A program made the translations under genes and the position numbers. Below the pieces are notes generated by a model. The model searched no databases. It worked only from the letters and a program-made list of their open reading frames with translations, and was not told the DNA's origin. Shown piece after piece: positions 11,228-22,003 of a stretch of DNA of 64,000 nt; position 1 is the stretch's first letter, and every line of letters starts with the position of its first letter. This DNA is from Diphasiastrum complanatum (taxonomy: Eukaryota > Streptophyta > Lycopodiopsida > Lycopodiales > Lycopodiaceae): NCBI GenBank assembly GCA_029204225.1, contig CM055093.1, positions 5,379,205 to 5,443,204 of the forward strand. The letters run 5' to 3'.

Positions 11228-12027
11228 TGAGGATACCACCTGATGATGATCCATTCATTGACCTTCCGAGTGATGAACATGAGGATACATCTCAAGATAC
11301 TACTACTCAACCTCAAAAAATAGGTTGGAGAGGTAGGGACAAACCTTTTGGTGCAAGAAGGATTGAAGTTGCAGGTGACAAACGCAAGGAGAAGGATGTA
11401 CCGTGGGATACATTTTCACCAGGAAGCCGATCACCTGACAGAAAGCTCCCTAAGTGGTTTGAGAGATTGATGGAGAGCCGCGACATAGATGACTTTCCAG
11501 GATCATCTAATTCGGGAGAGCTACGAAGATCAACAAGAGAGAAGATACTACCTGAAAGGTATGAAGCAAATTATGCTCTCTTATCTAGCATTATTCAAAG
11601 CAAAGAACCTTCGACTTATGGTGAAGCGAATGATGATGACATTTGGGTCAAGGCCATGGGAGAGGAGATGGAGTCAATTGCTAAGCATAGCACATGGGAC
11701 TTAGTAGAACCACCAGTTGGCAAGAAACCCATTGGTTGCAAATGGGTATACAGGACTAAGTACCATGCAGATGGAAGTATAGCAAAGTACAAAGCAAGAT
11801 TGGTGATCAAAGGGTATGCACAAAATAAAGGCATCGACTATGAGGAGACCTTTGCGCCGGTTTGTAAGTGGAATACTCTACGTCTACTTATTGCTTTAGC
11901 TTCACATTTTGGTTGGCCTTTGCATCAGATAGATGTGAAATCTACTTTTCTAAATGGTGAGTTAGAAGAAGAAGTGTTCATGGATCAACCTAAAGGCTTT
12001 GTAGATTCAGTATCACTTCATACGTGA
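11227..12027 (+). pseudogene. COP-1 RT N-terminal half, truncated
   Basis: After an acidic linker, the frame shows the Copia RT start: WVKAMGEEMESI, then IGCKWVYRTKY, YKARLVIKGYAQ, YEETFAPV, QIDVKSTFLNG and a block ending near GFVDS. It then enters sequence that matches, in another frame, the extreme C-terminus of RNase H (STEEQLADIFTKPL, near 12063-12105). The palm active site YVDD, the rest of RT and most of RNase H are missing. The junction is at about 12008-12012. Confidence 0.88.
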
Positions 12028-12216
12028 GAGGCTGCTGAGTCGTGAAATTCATGTTGTTCATTGTAGCACAGAAGAACAACTAGCTGATATTTTCACTAAG
12101 CCACTTACTGGAGAAAAGTTTGATAAATTTAGATCAAAGCTTTCTGTACTTAAAGTTTGTTGACTTTAAAGCTATGTATATGACTGTATAAAAAGTGACT
12201 CTACTTTAAGAGAGAG

Positions 12217-12492
12217 ATTTAGAATTAAAGTTAGAATCACTGTGTTACTGTACTGTGGGTCCTATCAGTGGATAAGGTTCAGTTGGCCTCGTCACGAGGC
12301 AAGTCGACGGGACACGCATCCCGCCAACGGCAACCTGGGTCATGCATGGGTTGCCTGAGTGAACAACTATATGTACAGTGTAATTTCATTTTGAGAAATA
12401 TAGTTGCTATGTGAGCTTGCTGTGGAAAGTGTTTTTCTATCTGTGTTACTATGTAGCATGATCTGTGTTCCCTTGCAAAGCAAATTCTAAGT
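12217..12492 (+). repeat. COP-1 3' LTR
   Basis: This 276-bp direct repeat of 7434-7710 is preceded by a purine-rich tract (AAGAGAGAG), as expected for plus-strand priming. It is followed by the TCTTT target duplication. Confidence 0.88.
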
Positions 12493-13016
12493 TCTTTACC
12501 CGTGAAGGTCGCCACCGTTTGTGAGGAAAAAGACCCCTTTTTCAAGTTATTTTTGACGGAAAATCATCGCCACGCACTATTATGCCATTGCAGAACTGCT
12601 TAAAACTGACGCGTAAATGGCCATAATGGTCGGTTGCACTTTTATTGAAACTCTGTGTATTTATTAATTTACGCTGGACTTAAATTTGTTTAAGAGGCCT
12701 ATGCCCCTAGTTCCCAGGTTTGTCGGGACTAGGAGGTGCCAAGTATTTTCGTAATACAGTTTTAGTAATTAAAAACTTGGCCGTGAGCTCATAAAAACTG
12801 AAACCGTAAATAGGGCCCAACTTGACTTTGAATTGCAAGTTGAGGCCAAGTTAGGTGTTAAAAACAAATTTGGGCCAGTGCCCTATTTTTAGAGGCAGTT
12901 TTTGAAAAGTCATAAGGAGGTGCCCCATTTCTTGAAGGGGTGCACCTCGAGCCCACTGAGCTCCTACGTATAGGGAGGGGTGTGGGACAGCATTCTCATT
13001 GTCATCTTCTTGGAGA

Positions 13017-13035
13017 AAGAGAGAGAGAGAGAGAG
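13017..13035 (+). repeat. (GA)n microsatellite
   Basis: An uninterrupted GA run of about nine units in the noncoding region upstream of GYP-B2. Confidence 0.85.
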
Positions 13036-14600
13036 CTTGTGCAAGAAGGGGTGTGTAGAGAAGAGGAGGAAAGGAGAAGAGGCTGTAGCCTGGTGCCTTC
13101 CACTCTCATCTATTTCCATTTTGCTGTGTATTCCATTTCACTGCTATTGATTCACTGGTCTGATCTTTAGCATTGTGTTTTCACCATTTCACTTGTGGAA
13201 TCAAATTTGGTGTTATTTACTTTTGCAGTCTTTAATCTTGTGATTGCAGGCCCTGGTATAGTGAGGATTATATATTGTATCCCTTTTGTTGCCTCTAACA
13301 TTGTGTTGCAGGCCTTTGCTCTGTGGGAGATTATGTTGAATCATCTATAATGATTCTATCTATGGAAGATTGTTGGCTTGTTGCTTAGCATCTACCTTAG
13401 AATCATTGATTTTTAATTTGCTTTATAACGGACTGTTTAGTTAAACATTGTGATCTGAGAAGCTGGTAATGATTACTTATCATACAGGTTGAGGCATTGT
13501 TGTCTTATTTATGTTGTCCTAAAAATCTATTAATCATTGTAGTGTGGAGCCATTTCAACTTTCTTGAAATCCCTGTATGTATAGGGAGGGCATTTTGCAG
13601 CCTGTGCATCATTGATCTGTCCTTGTTTTGAAACCATTTTGGAGTCAGATCTCTGTTCCATTTAATCCCTGTGGATCCCTCCCAGCCTATCCTGTCTCCG
13701 GCTCCCCCTACTCCCTGATCTGCGCCCTGCTGTAGCCCGTTTTCCACCTCCACACAGCCCTGCTCCTTCTTTAGCCTACCTGTGATCTGTTGCTGATCGC
13801 TGCCTTCCCAACCTGTATCAGACCCTCGCTGCCCTGCCATCTACCCATCTGTAGCCTGTGTCCACTCCCTACCTGCGGATCTGCCTCGTGGCCTCCCTCT
13901 TTCCATGTCTGCGGGTTTTCTCATTGCCATCACGCTGCCCTGGACTCGGCCTACGGCCACTTTTTCTTACCTATCCCTCCTTGCCTGATCCGTTACTTTA
14001 CCCTGCGACCTCCTTTCTTGCTGGTAACGGCCATCACCCTTCTTCCCTACCTGCGTGGTAGAAAGAATCTGCCTACGGACATCCCTGCTTCTGCCTCCTA
14101 CAAGTTGCCAGTGGTATCCGATGCCCATTGGACCTACAAATATGGAGTTATTTGGAGGCTCATTTCGCTGTTGGCGGGCTGTCGCGTGGCAGTTGAGAAA
14201 ATCTGCCCCTGAATTTCTGACAATGAGCAGCTTCCTTGGCCTTTCTTGGGCGCGGGAGTTGGAGCCTGAGGGGTTGGAATTTTTGTTAGGTTACTGGGCC
14301 AGGCCTTTGACCCCTCCATCGTGTGTGTCAGTGATGGAACTATGTTTTTGAAGTCCAGCTTTGGTATGGAGCTCGATTGGCTTGTTGGGTGAAACGTGCT
14401 ACCATGAGGCTTGGACTTGTCTTATGCTTTTGATTTATCTTATGAATGAGTTTGATCAACTATGGATTGGTTGCCGAAATGAAGTATATACAGTCCCTTG
14501 AATACTGAGGAACCCATGACCCCGCTTGTGGTCATTTCCCTTCTCTAGATCTGTGTGAAAGGAAGAATTAATTGGCCTACTTCAGCCTTTAGCTTTGCTT

Positions 14601-14790
14601 CTAATCCTTTCTCCATTCTACGGGCACCCTGTCCAATGTTTGTGTGGAATGGAAAACCCTCTAGTTTGTGCTATTTGCCCATACATAGTGTCTACCTAAT
14701 CCTTTCTCCATTCTACGGGCATCCAGTCCAATGTTTGTGTGGAATGGAAAACCCTCTAGTTTGTGCTATTTGCCCATACATAGTGTCTAC
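14601..14790 (+). repeat. 95-bp tandem duplication
   Basis: Two adjacent 95-bp copies, 14601-14695 and 14696-14790, differ at two positions by eye (in the GGGCACCCT versus GGGCATCCA part). The near-identity suggests a recent local duplication inside the putative LTR. Confidence 0.92.
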
Positions 14791-15865
14791 CTGATTGCCA
14801 TTCTTTAACAAACCCTAAGTCATAAATGGTGAGATTCTAGGGTGCGTTTCTCATATTGACTCCATTTCCCAATTGTTGATAGGAGTCGTTTGTTGCATCT
14901 GAAGGGGAGTATAGAGTCTATAGTATCTTCTATCTTGCTTGTCCATCACTGCTCGGAATGTGCCTTATCACATTTTGGCCCTACGGTGTTTGTGAAAGAT
15001 TGTAGCTCTTGGCTTTGGGGATTTCCATAATTCCGAATTTTGTTGAAACTTTATGCCAAACGCGTGATCTCTTGTCCATTTCAAAGTTCTGTAGGCTATC
15101 TGAAAATTGCCTGTTGACCGTTTGAAATCTGCCTTACCGATTGCCATTAAAAGTGCCGGTGGTCATGAACGGCCTTACTTTCGACTCCATACCCAATGGA
15201 GCTTGAGCTGTAATTGTGGTATAGACCAACTTCCGTTAGTATTTCCTAAGATTGGCAGTCTATTTGGGGGTCGTTTTATAATCCTTCACAATTTTCCACA
15301 GTTGTTGATAAGAAAAGTATGTATGTTTGTGAAATAAAAGTCCCTACCTAAGGAACTGAGTTATTGATCTATATACGTGTTAGTAACGAAGATACTTGTT
15401 TCTAACATATTCGCAAACTATTTAAGTTCTTTAACCGTGACTAGACTTTAGTTGTTGAGGACTTCTGTTCAAAACACATAGTTCAAGAATGAGATTAACT
15501 TTTTGTCTGTTTGTATGCGTCTACATCGAAGATCACACAGAACCCTGCTGACAACTTAATCAGTCAGAATGTAATTCATTCAAGTTACTTTGATAACATC
15601 TCATTTGCAGAATGCTTTTCCTTCGGTTTGATAGAGAAAGATTGTTGTTTGGAATTCATTTATCAACACACACCACAACACAAGCAATCTGATTGTTTTA
15701 GAATGTCTGTTGACAGCAAGAATAAAATCCGACTCCATCTCATTCGAAATAAGTCAAGTCTATATCAATTTAGTAGCTCTTAAGTGCTATCTCCTAGGGA
15801 AATGATCTAAATACTACATAAATATAGCAATTCTGTGTTGGTATGTTGCGACATATACCGATTTT

Positions 15866-15883
15866 TGGTGCCACTGCTGGGGA
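15866..15883 (+). promoter_or_regulatory. GYP-B2 primer binding site (tRNA-Asp type)
   Basis: TGGTGCCACTGCTGGGGA matches the common plant Gypsy primer site TGGCGCCGTTGCCGGGGA, complementary to tRNA-Asp, with four changes. It differs from the Met-tRNA sites of the Copia elements in this window and supports Gypsy identity. Confidence 0.75.
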
Positions 15884-15939
15884 TAGCCAAATTAAGTTGA
15901 TACAGATTGACATTTCCATCTCCATCCCCAGTGTATGTC

Positions 15940-17227
15940 AGATAGAGCTGCTCGACTAGAAAGATATCAGAAACTTTAAGATGAATTTTTCAAAAGTCTT
16001 CATGAATCATTGCAAAGAGGTGAAGCATCTTTTTTGAATATCAATCCGAAAAAACCTCGTCTTGAAGCTTCTACTGCAGCTAAACCAAATCTTGAACCTG
16101 AACCAGAACCGAATATGGAAGGCCCTGGTCCACGTTGTACTTCAATCTCGAAGATCAAATATGATTATTTTAAAGAAACATCTTCAGATGATGCTGACAA
16201 TTATGTTTTGTAGTTCAAGTCGATTGCCAACTCGAACAACAAAGGTGCAGATGCTGACATGCTGCAGATTTTCCCTGGTCTTTTCATAAAGCAAACACGC
16301 ATATGGTACAGCCAAGTTGAACCAGGATGTGTCGCCACCTGATTACTACTAAAACATGTGTTTCTAAACTAGTTCAGAGAAATTGGTTATTTGTCCAGAA
16401 TCCTCAAACGACTTAATAATGTCCAAAAGAAGAAAAAAGAATCTCTTCAAAGTGACAGTGAAGATGAATCCAAAATTGAATCTAGTTCATGTTCTTCAAG
16501 TTCTGAATCTGATTCCAGTGACTCATCAGACATAGAAACTGATGATACTGATCGAAGAAAGAAACAGTCCAAATGAAAAGAAGATGATAAAAACCATGAG
16601 GATAATTAACATGGCTAATCTCAACAAGAAGTTCAACGATCTGAAAGTTCAAATTTCAGAAGCTGCAGACAAGAGGCCGAAAGTTTCTTCTATGAATTCA
16701 GGATTATGGTGTACGAAATACGGTACATTTGGACATTCTAAAGAAGAGTGTAGAGCTGTGAGCGTAAAGTATGTTGAAGATCCTTCTCAGGAAGTATTGT
16801 TTATATTTCAAGATGATGCATCTACTAATTATGTTCAAGGTTCTACAACACCATTCCAACAAGGCAAACCTAAGTTTGCACCAAAGAGACACAACCCACC
16901 AGAATTTGTTGGTCCTTCTAGTTCGGATAAACTTTTTTCGGGAAACTATTATACTTGTGGTGAACCTAGACATTTTTCACCAGACTGTCCACAGCCACGA
17001 AATCGATCGGATTTATACCTTTGTGCTCAAATTGTAAAGAACTAGACCACAAGTATCCGGATTGTCCACAACCATTGAAGTCACGTCCAAAGTACCAGTA
17101 TGTTGCTGCTACTACTGATACGAAACTAAAATCTTTGGTTGATGCTGTTGTACAAAAGGTTGATGTCATCAGAGTTAAAAAACCAAAGACAATGACCATT
17201 CTTGGCCAAGTGATGTCGAGAAGTTAA
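15940..17227 (+). pseudogene. GYP-B2 gag with three zinc knuckles
   Basis: Several overlapping short frames give an acidic, Ser/Glu-rich gag C-terminal region (16391-16576) and three knuckle-like blocks. Two have lost a Cys to Tyr: CTKYGTFGHSKEEC near 16710 and YYTCGEPRHFSPDC near 16950. The third (CSNCKELDHKYPDC near 17024) is intact CX2CX4HX4C. Stops at 16211, 16574 and 17043 interrupt it. CPQP repeats follow two of the knuckles, as in GYP-B1. Confidence 0.75.
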
Positions 17228-17232
17228 ATAAA

Positions 17233-17909
17233 GTGACTATGAGAAGCAAAAGCTCCTCGGAACCTGACACGAAAGTACCTTCAAAGAAACAAAGGAAGTC
17301 CTCAAAAAAGAAATCTTCAAACAAACCAATAACGAAAGAAGATCTAAAAGTTGATCCTGATTATGATCATGATGTACGTAAGTTATTTTCAAAGGATATT
17401 TATGCACAAGTGAAAGAAATTATTAATTCTGAGTTACAGATAGCTGCTGTAGAGAAGAAAGTTACCTTTGAGGAAGGGGAGATGGAAATCACGAAGACAA
17501 AACTTTCGGAGGCTATTATTGACAAGCCTATCTCGAAAGCGAAGATGAAAGACTATGATATTGTCACAGATATTGGTTCATTTTGTCCTAACATTACTTT
17601 CAAGCAATTATTGGCTGACAATAATTATTATCGTAAGCAGTTGAAAAGTCTATCTGCTCCTAAGAAGAAGAAACCAATTTCCTTGCCGGATGTTGATATT
17701 ATCCATTGATCTTGGAGATCTTGGCGCACCAGAGATCGACGTTACAATTTGTTGGATGCTTAATTGAAAAAGTGTCGATTGACTTAGATTCAAGTGTTAA
17801 CATCATAACTGAAGACACTGCTCATGTCTTGGGTTTGACAGATATTCAACCAACTCAAAGAAATATCAAGTTGGCCGATTCTACACGAAAAAGCCTGTTG
17901 GTGAATTAA
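17233..17909 (+). pseudogene. GYP-B2 aspartic protease region
   Basis: A Lys/Ser-rich linker leads to KDYDIVTDIGSFCPNI and then, after a frameshift near 17705, to the retropepsin block KVSIDLDSSVNIITEDT. The GYP-B1 copy has D-S-G here. In this copy the Asp is kept, but Ser-Gly has become Leu-Asp, so proteolysis would very likely fail. The LGLTDIQPTQRNIKLADST block follows. Confidence 0.8.
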
Positions 17910-17914
17910 AGGAT

Positions 17915-18545
17915 GTGACAGTGTACATACAAGCCAAGTCTTTTACAATGAATTTCATTGTTATCAAACCACTTGTTTTGTCATCTTACTCTATTTTAAT
18001 TGGACAACCTTGGCTTTATCAGGCTAATACAAGTGTACACTGGAAGTCTAGAGAACTAAGATTCCAAACTGGTGAGAAAAGTAATCATGGTAAACTAGAA
18101 GAACATATTATTACCTAGAGCCATGATAGATATGAAGGTGAGACTTTTGTGAGTGACACCAGTTTCACTTCAAAAGATTCTTTTTATGACTCGTCGATGA
18201 TTTGAAAGGAATATCTCTGAAATTTGGTGATCACCACATTGATCTTAAAGAAGACGCAGACAGTATCGTCTTAATCCAAAGTACTCTTTAATGGTGAAAG
18301 ATGAACTCAACAAGCATCTTAAGGCATGCATTATCTATCTCATCTTAAGTAGTGAGTGGGTATCTCCTATTTTTGTAGTTCCAAAAAAGAAGTCTAGCAA
18401 GATACGAATTTGCCAAGATTTCAGGAAGCTGAATGCTACTACAAAGAAAGATCACCATCATTACCTTTCACAGATTCCATTCTAGACCAAGTCATTGGGC
18501 AAGAACATTACAGTTTCTGTGATGGCTTCTCTCATTACAAGAGGA
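17915..18545 (+). pseudogene. GYP-B2 RT start, truncated
   Basis: Frames at 17915-18118 (PWLYQANTSVHW) and 18291-18540 give the spacer and first RT blocks: WVSPIFVVPKKKSSK, RICQDFRKLNATTKKD, and in another frame FTDSILDQV and YSFCDGFSHY. Stops at 18116 and 18483 interrupt it. The catalytic palm is never reached before the break at about 18545. Confidence 0.78.
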
Positions 18546-18639
18546 CGGGCGATTTCCAAGGTTTTTTGTTGAGCATTTCTTTGAAAGATAGTTTTTTAAA
18601 TGAGTCGTGCGGGGAGCAGAATGCTCGAGCCTCGAGTCC

Positions 18640-18960
18640 GGTATTTGGCCTCAAAACAAGCCTACCAAATTTGAACTTGGTTTTGAAACATTTATAAAGA
18701 GAGATATAGAGAGGGTTATAAATCCACTAGAAGGCCTCAAAACATACATCGGAATATTGAATCTAGTTTGAGAGGTATACCGAGGCTGACCTTGGTATAA
18801 GCCTACCAAATTTGGACTTGTTTTTGAGACATTTATAGAGAGGGTTATAAAGAGGGTCTAGGTGGCCAGAGGCATTTCAGGACACTCTGCTAACCGAGAT
18901 TGAATACCGAGACTGATGAAAAAAGGGCCCCTTGGTATAACCCACGGTATAAAATAGAAT
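18640..18960. repeat. subterminal-type repeats beside the CACTA transposase
   Basis: A unit starting AAGCCTACCAAATTTG and running into TTTATA and GAGAGGGTTATAAA occurs at about 18657 and again at about 18801. Short ACCGAG and CGGTAT words recur in both orientations. This pattern fits the subterminal repeats bound by CACTA transposon proteins, but the assignment is inferred from position. Confidence 0.5.
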
Positions 18961-19214
18961 GTAAATGGATCTCACTTTTGGAATTTGTTACCTATCAACA
19001 CATTGAATTCCATTTTATATCAACTTTGGCTGTCATATGCACAAGTGAATGAAGAAATTTATGTACCACATAAAAATGATGATCACAAATTGTGTACTCA
19101 CATGCATCGACTTCTTGCTCGATGTCAACTAGTCAATCAATAAATTGTAACTGCATCTGTGAGCAATATGATTAATACTACAATGAATTGAAATAAATCA
19201 TCGTACTATCTCAC
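18961..19214. other. spacer left of CACTA transposase
   Basis: About 250 AT-rich bases downstream of the transposase stop. No gene or clear repeat is seen. Probably the 3' untranslated part of the transposase unit. Confidence 0.4.
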
Positions 19215-21320
19215 TCATTCATTTTGTCGTTCATCGTTATCATTTGTCGCATCATCATGCGACAAATCCGCCAAACCAAATGAGCCTATCTCTGATTCTA
19301 CAAAAATATCTTCTATAGCTTCATCATTACTAAGCTGATCTTCAAAAGCTAATGGCAACGGTGACGACAAGTAAGATCGTGAAAGTGTGTCGTGTGTCAT
19401 CGAACCATCCGACAATGATGCATCACGATCAATGTCATCATTAGCTTGTGAAGCTTGCACATGATCATCCTCCAAAATTGTGACATTGAATCCGTCATCA
19501 CGATCTTGTTCATGAGGTACATCAGCTGGCAGCGCCATGTCCTCCACGACATCTCTATCTTCAAAAATTCTTTTACTTCGAGGAGCAACTTGAATCACGG
19601 ACCACCATCTGGGATCTGAACGATCGGGGTGAAAGACCACCTACAATTGATCGATGTTACCATAATTGTTGACTCGTAATTAGTATCCATAGCTATGCTA
19701 CAATTGCTTGCGTATTACTATACACAATATACATTTTTTGCAGTACACTGAAAATCAATTGATTGACAACAAAAGAGCATAGACATCTTGAAGACATCAA
19801 AGAAATATACCTGCTCACATTGTTGCGGATCAACAAATGTGTCGCTTTGATCTGTCCAAAGCTTGGTGGAGTCAATGGCAAAATAACCACTCTCATCTTT
19901 CCTGATGGTTGCGTTGGGACCATTGCAACTAACTTTGAACCATTTGACATCAAATATGGAAATGCTGAATTGTCTAAATCCAACTTCGAGGATGTCATTG
20001 ATTGTCCCACAATAATCAAGTTGAGAAGAGAGTAAATTGGTGTTCGTCGTGCTTGCTTGACTCTCTTGGGTAAAATTTGCCATGACTCCACAATTGTACA
20101 TGTTTCTATTTTTGTCAATGCGCTCCGTACGAAAGTGTCATCCATGCGTCCACACAGTGCATTGTATTTTTTGTATTGAACGAAATGGAACTTAATGTGT
20201 TAGAGATACAACAAACATGTACAAAATTGCACGTATTAATAGACATTTGAAGGTTGATCATCATAGCTTACATGTAAATTGCACCCCCTTGCATATCCTC
20301 GCTCTGTCTCTGTTACTTCCTGGTTGTTTGCCGAGGCTTCTCTAAGTGCATTACATAGCCAATCAAGCGTCATGTCCTTGGGTAGAAGGGCGAGGTCAGG
20401 TGGGTATGGTTGTCTTCTTTGCCCTCTCTTGAAATGCACAATGAGATGCATTTGAATGGTGAGAATGGATGTGAAAAGTGCTTCTCGATCAAACACGCTT
20501 CCTCGATGGAGCTTTGTCTTGCCGCCTCAATGGATGCCAGCGGTATCTCTTTAGATGAAATGTATCTTCATAAGAAAGAGAAATAGCAATGACATACGTG
20601 TTAGTAAGATCATCATCTTGAATCACCCCAAGAAAAAATGATATGAATCGCAAGCACATTCACCGTACCTCACCAAACCACTGATTTTCTAGATTGCACT
20701 CCTTAACTCCTCTGTCAAGGACCCTCTTAACACCAAGGGAAGCACAAACTGCATGCACAGAAAACAATTTGGTCATGATCATTGAGATACATATATGCGC
20801 AATGAGATTATTTTGAAATCACAAGATATGCTATAAAATGTAATTGACAATGCTGATGTGGAAAAAGAGTAAAAAAACATGCCACACCAACCTGTAAAAA
20901 TTTATGCCAGTCATGAGACTTCAGTCCACTTAGCTTGTTGTCCCTTGTGAAGGCACCCTTTAGGCATCGCATGTGTCTTGTCGGAGTTCAAAAAGAGGCT
21001 ATTGCCCTCTTTACAATCTTCTCTTCTCTCCTCGATTAGATCCATGGGGCCTTTGGTAGGACAATCGAAGTCCCCACCATTTGTGGCCATAAATTGGCCA
21101 TCTTTCCCTCTTTTTTTAGGTCATCTCGTGCATATTTTTTATCTTTCGACCCGATCAACTGCTCCCAAATTGTGCTCCCGACATTCTTGAATATGTGCAT
21201 CGGGTCCAAAAGATGGTTTATCCACAATTCTCCCCAATATGGGAGTTCATGAAATATTGATAACCTCTTCATGCTGGGAGTCGCCCTAGATCTTGACTGG
21301 ATCTCCAAATCTGAAGCCAA
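19215..21320 (-). pseudogene. TNP2-like CACTA transposase, central and C-terminal parts
   Basis: Minus-strand blocks run in TNP2 order. LSIFHELPYWGEL and LDPMHIFKNV with KMANLWPQ lie at 21320-21036. NKLSGLKSHDWHKFLQ lies near 20920, PLVLRGSLTEELRSAI near 20700 and MHLIVHF near 20450. A DUF4216-like C-terminal domain follows (NCGVMANFTQ to DPQQCEQ, 20100-19816), joined after an intron to FHPDRSDPRWWSVIQVAPRS (from about 19640). CAG/GT at about 19816/19815 and TTGTAG/G at about 19642 make a plausible intron. Frameshifts and stops near 20970, 20680 and 20236 make it a pseudogene. Confidence 0.8.
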
Positions 21321-21357
21321 TCACTTGCCTACAATATTAACAAACAAGCGCACACAT

Positions 21358-21630
21358 TTAATGTAGATTATATACTGGCAGAAGAAACATAAAGAGAGTA
21401 AGCTCGCAACTTTGACATTTGTGCACCCTTGTCAATGTGGCCTCGGGTGGGTTTGTGAAGAATGCATCCATCATGTCATCCATGTCCCTCTCGTAATCAT
21501 GCGATGTGAATGGCACATCCTCGTGTGTTGTGTCCTCTAGGGACATCTCTTCGTGCAAGTCCACGGGTGGTGTATGCGAGGAAAGTGGTGGCTCTCGTGC
21601 GCTTGCACGTCTGAATTTTGCAGATTGCAT
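21358..21630 (-). pseudogene. possible CACTA transposase N-terminal exon
   Basis: A 90-residue acidic minus-strand frame upstream of the TNP2 blocks contains HDYERDMDDMMDAFF, which resembles the acidic N-terminal stretch of TNP2 proteins. The large central DDE-containing part expected next is not found between here and 21320, so the gene is probably internally deleted. Low certainty. Confidence 0.4.
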
Positions 21631-21639
21631 GGCAATATC

Positions 21640-22003
21640 TGGTTGAATTCTTCGATAGTCATGTGAGTGTGAGTCGTCATCCTACACAATACAAGTGCAA
21701 CAACAATCAAAACTAACTAAATATTCTTCCAATAAAAAAGGGTGCCAAACAACATACATGGAAAAGGACCGTGCAATCATTTATTTAATTTTAGCAATAC
21801 AAAGAGGTTTACAAAGTACAACTCACCAAAGAACTGACCTCCGTCTGCACAAATAATGACTCCCTCTCAATCTGACCATACATGTGAACATGTCATATAG
21901 TAGTACGTCGCTCTCATCGCAATGCATACTTACATCATGCACATGGGCATGGTATTCTCTGGTGTAACCAGGCCTGTGATCCTATATGTGATGATCCTGC
22001 CTC
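21640..22003. other. unassigned spacer before COP-2
   Basis: No gene is recognised. This is the left flank of COP-2 and may be the outer end of the CACTA remnant, although no terminal inverted repeat is visible. Confidence 0.4.

Larger units (their letters stand above)
7434..12492 (+). mobile_element. COP-1, Copia retrotransposon with internal deletion
   Basis: The LTRs at 7434-7710 and 12217-12492 are near-identical (about ten differences by eye). The element is flanked by the 5-bp target duplication TCTTT (7429-7433 and 12493-12497). The primer site abuts the 5' LTR. It carries gag, protease, integrase and the start of RT, then jumps near 12010 straight to the last codons of RNase H. It is non-autonomous as it stands. 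Its gag resembles that of COP-11 more than those of the other Copia copies here. Confidence 0.9.
12498..15852 (+). repeat. noncoding region, probable long 5' LTR of GYP-B2
   Basis: There are no convincing coding frames in more than 3.3 kb. It ends close to a Gypsy-type primer site at 15866, so at least the right part should be the GYP-B2 5' LTR. A long LTR is usual for Tat/Ogre-like Gypsy elements, but no second copy is present to fix the left edge. Internal features are a (GA)n run near 13017-13035, a pyrimidine-rich stretch at 13680-14060 and a 95-bp tandem duplication at 14601-14790. Confidence 0.45.
15853..18545 (+). mobile_element. GYP-B2, Ty3/Gypsy fragment
   Basis: A primer site at 15866 is followed by gag, protease and the first RT blocks in the same order and with the same motifs as minus-strand GYP-B1. 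Similarity stops in RT at about 18530-18545, right after YSFCDGFSHY. The remaining RT, RNase H, integrase and 3' LTR are absent. Confidence 0.82.
18560..21990 (-). mobile_element. CACTA (En/Spm) DNA transposon remnant
   Basis: The minus strand carries a decayed TNP2-type transposase at 19215-21630. The sequence left of it (18640-18960) is full of short repeated words, as in CACTA subterminal regions. I could not find a confident CACTA terminal inverted repeat pair or 3-bp duplication, so both outer limits are approximate. Confidence 0.6.

Noticed and set aside
13790-14351. Overlapping plus-strand frames of 67-140 residues in a Cys/Pro/Leu-rich stretch
   Set aside because: All plus-strand frames are open at once because the DNA is pyrimidine-rich. 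There is no domain, start context or conservation, and the stretch lies within the putative Gypsy LTR.
19763-20035. Plus-strand 90-residue frame
   Set aside because: It is antisense to the TNP2-like DUF4216 region, which has specific family motifs on the minus strand.
20600-20620. ACGTGTTAGTAAG considered as another copy of the Copia palindrome
   Set aside because: It matches only half of the motif and lies in the CACTA remnant, not in an LTR or leader.
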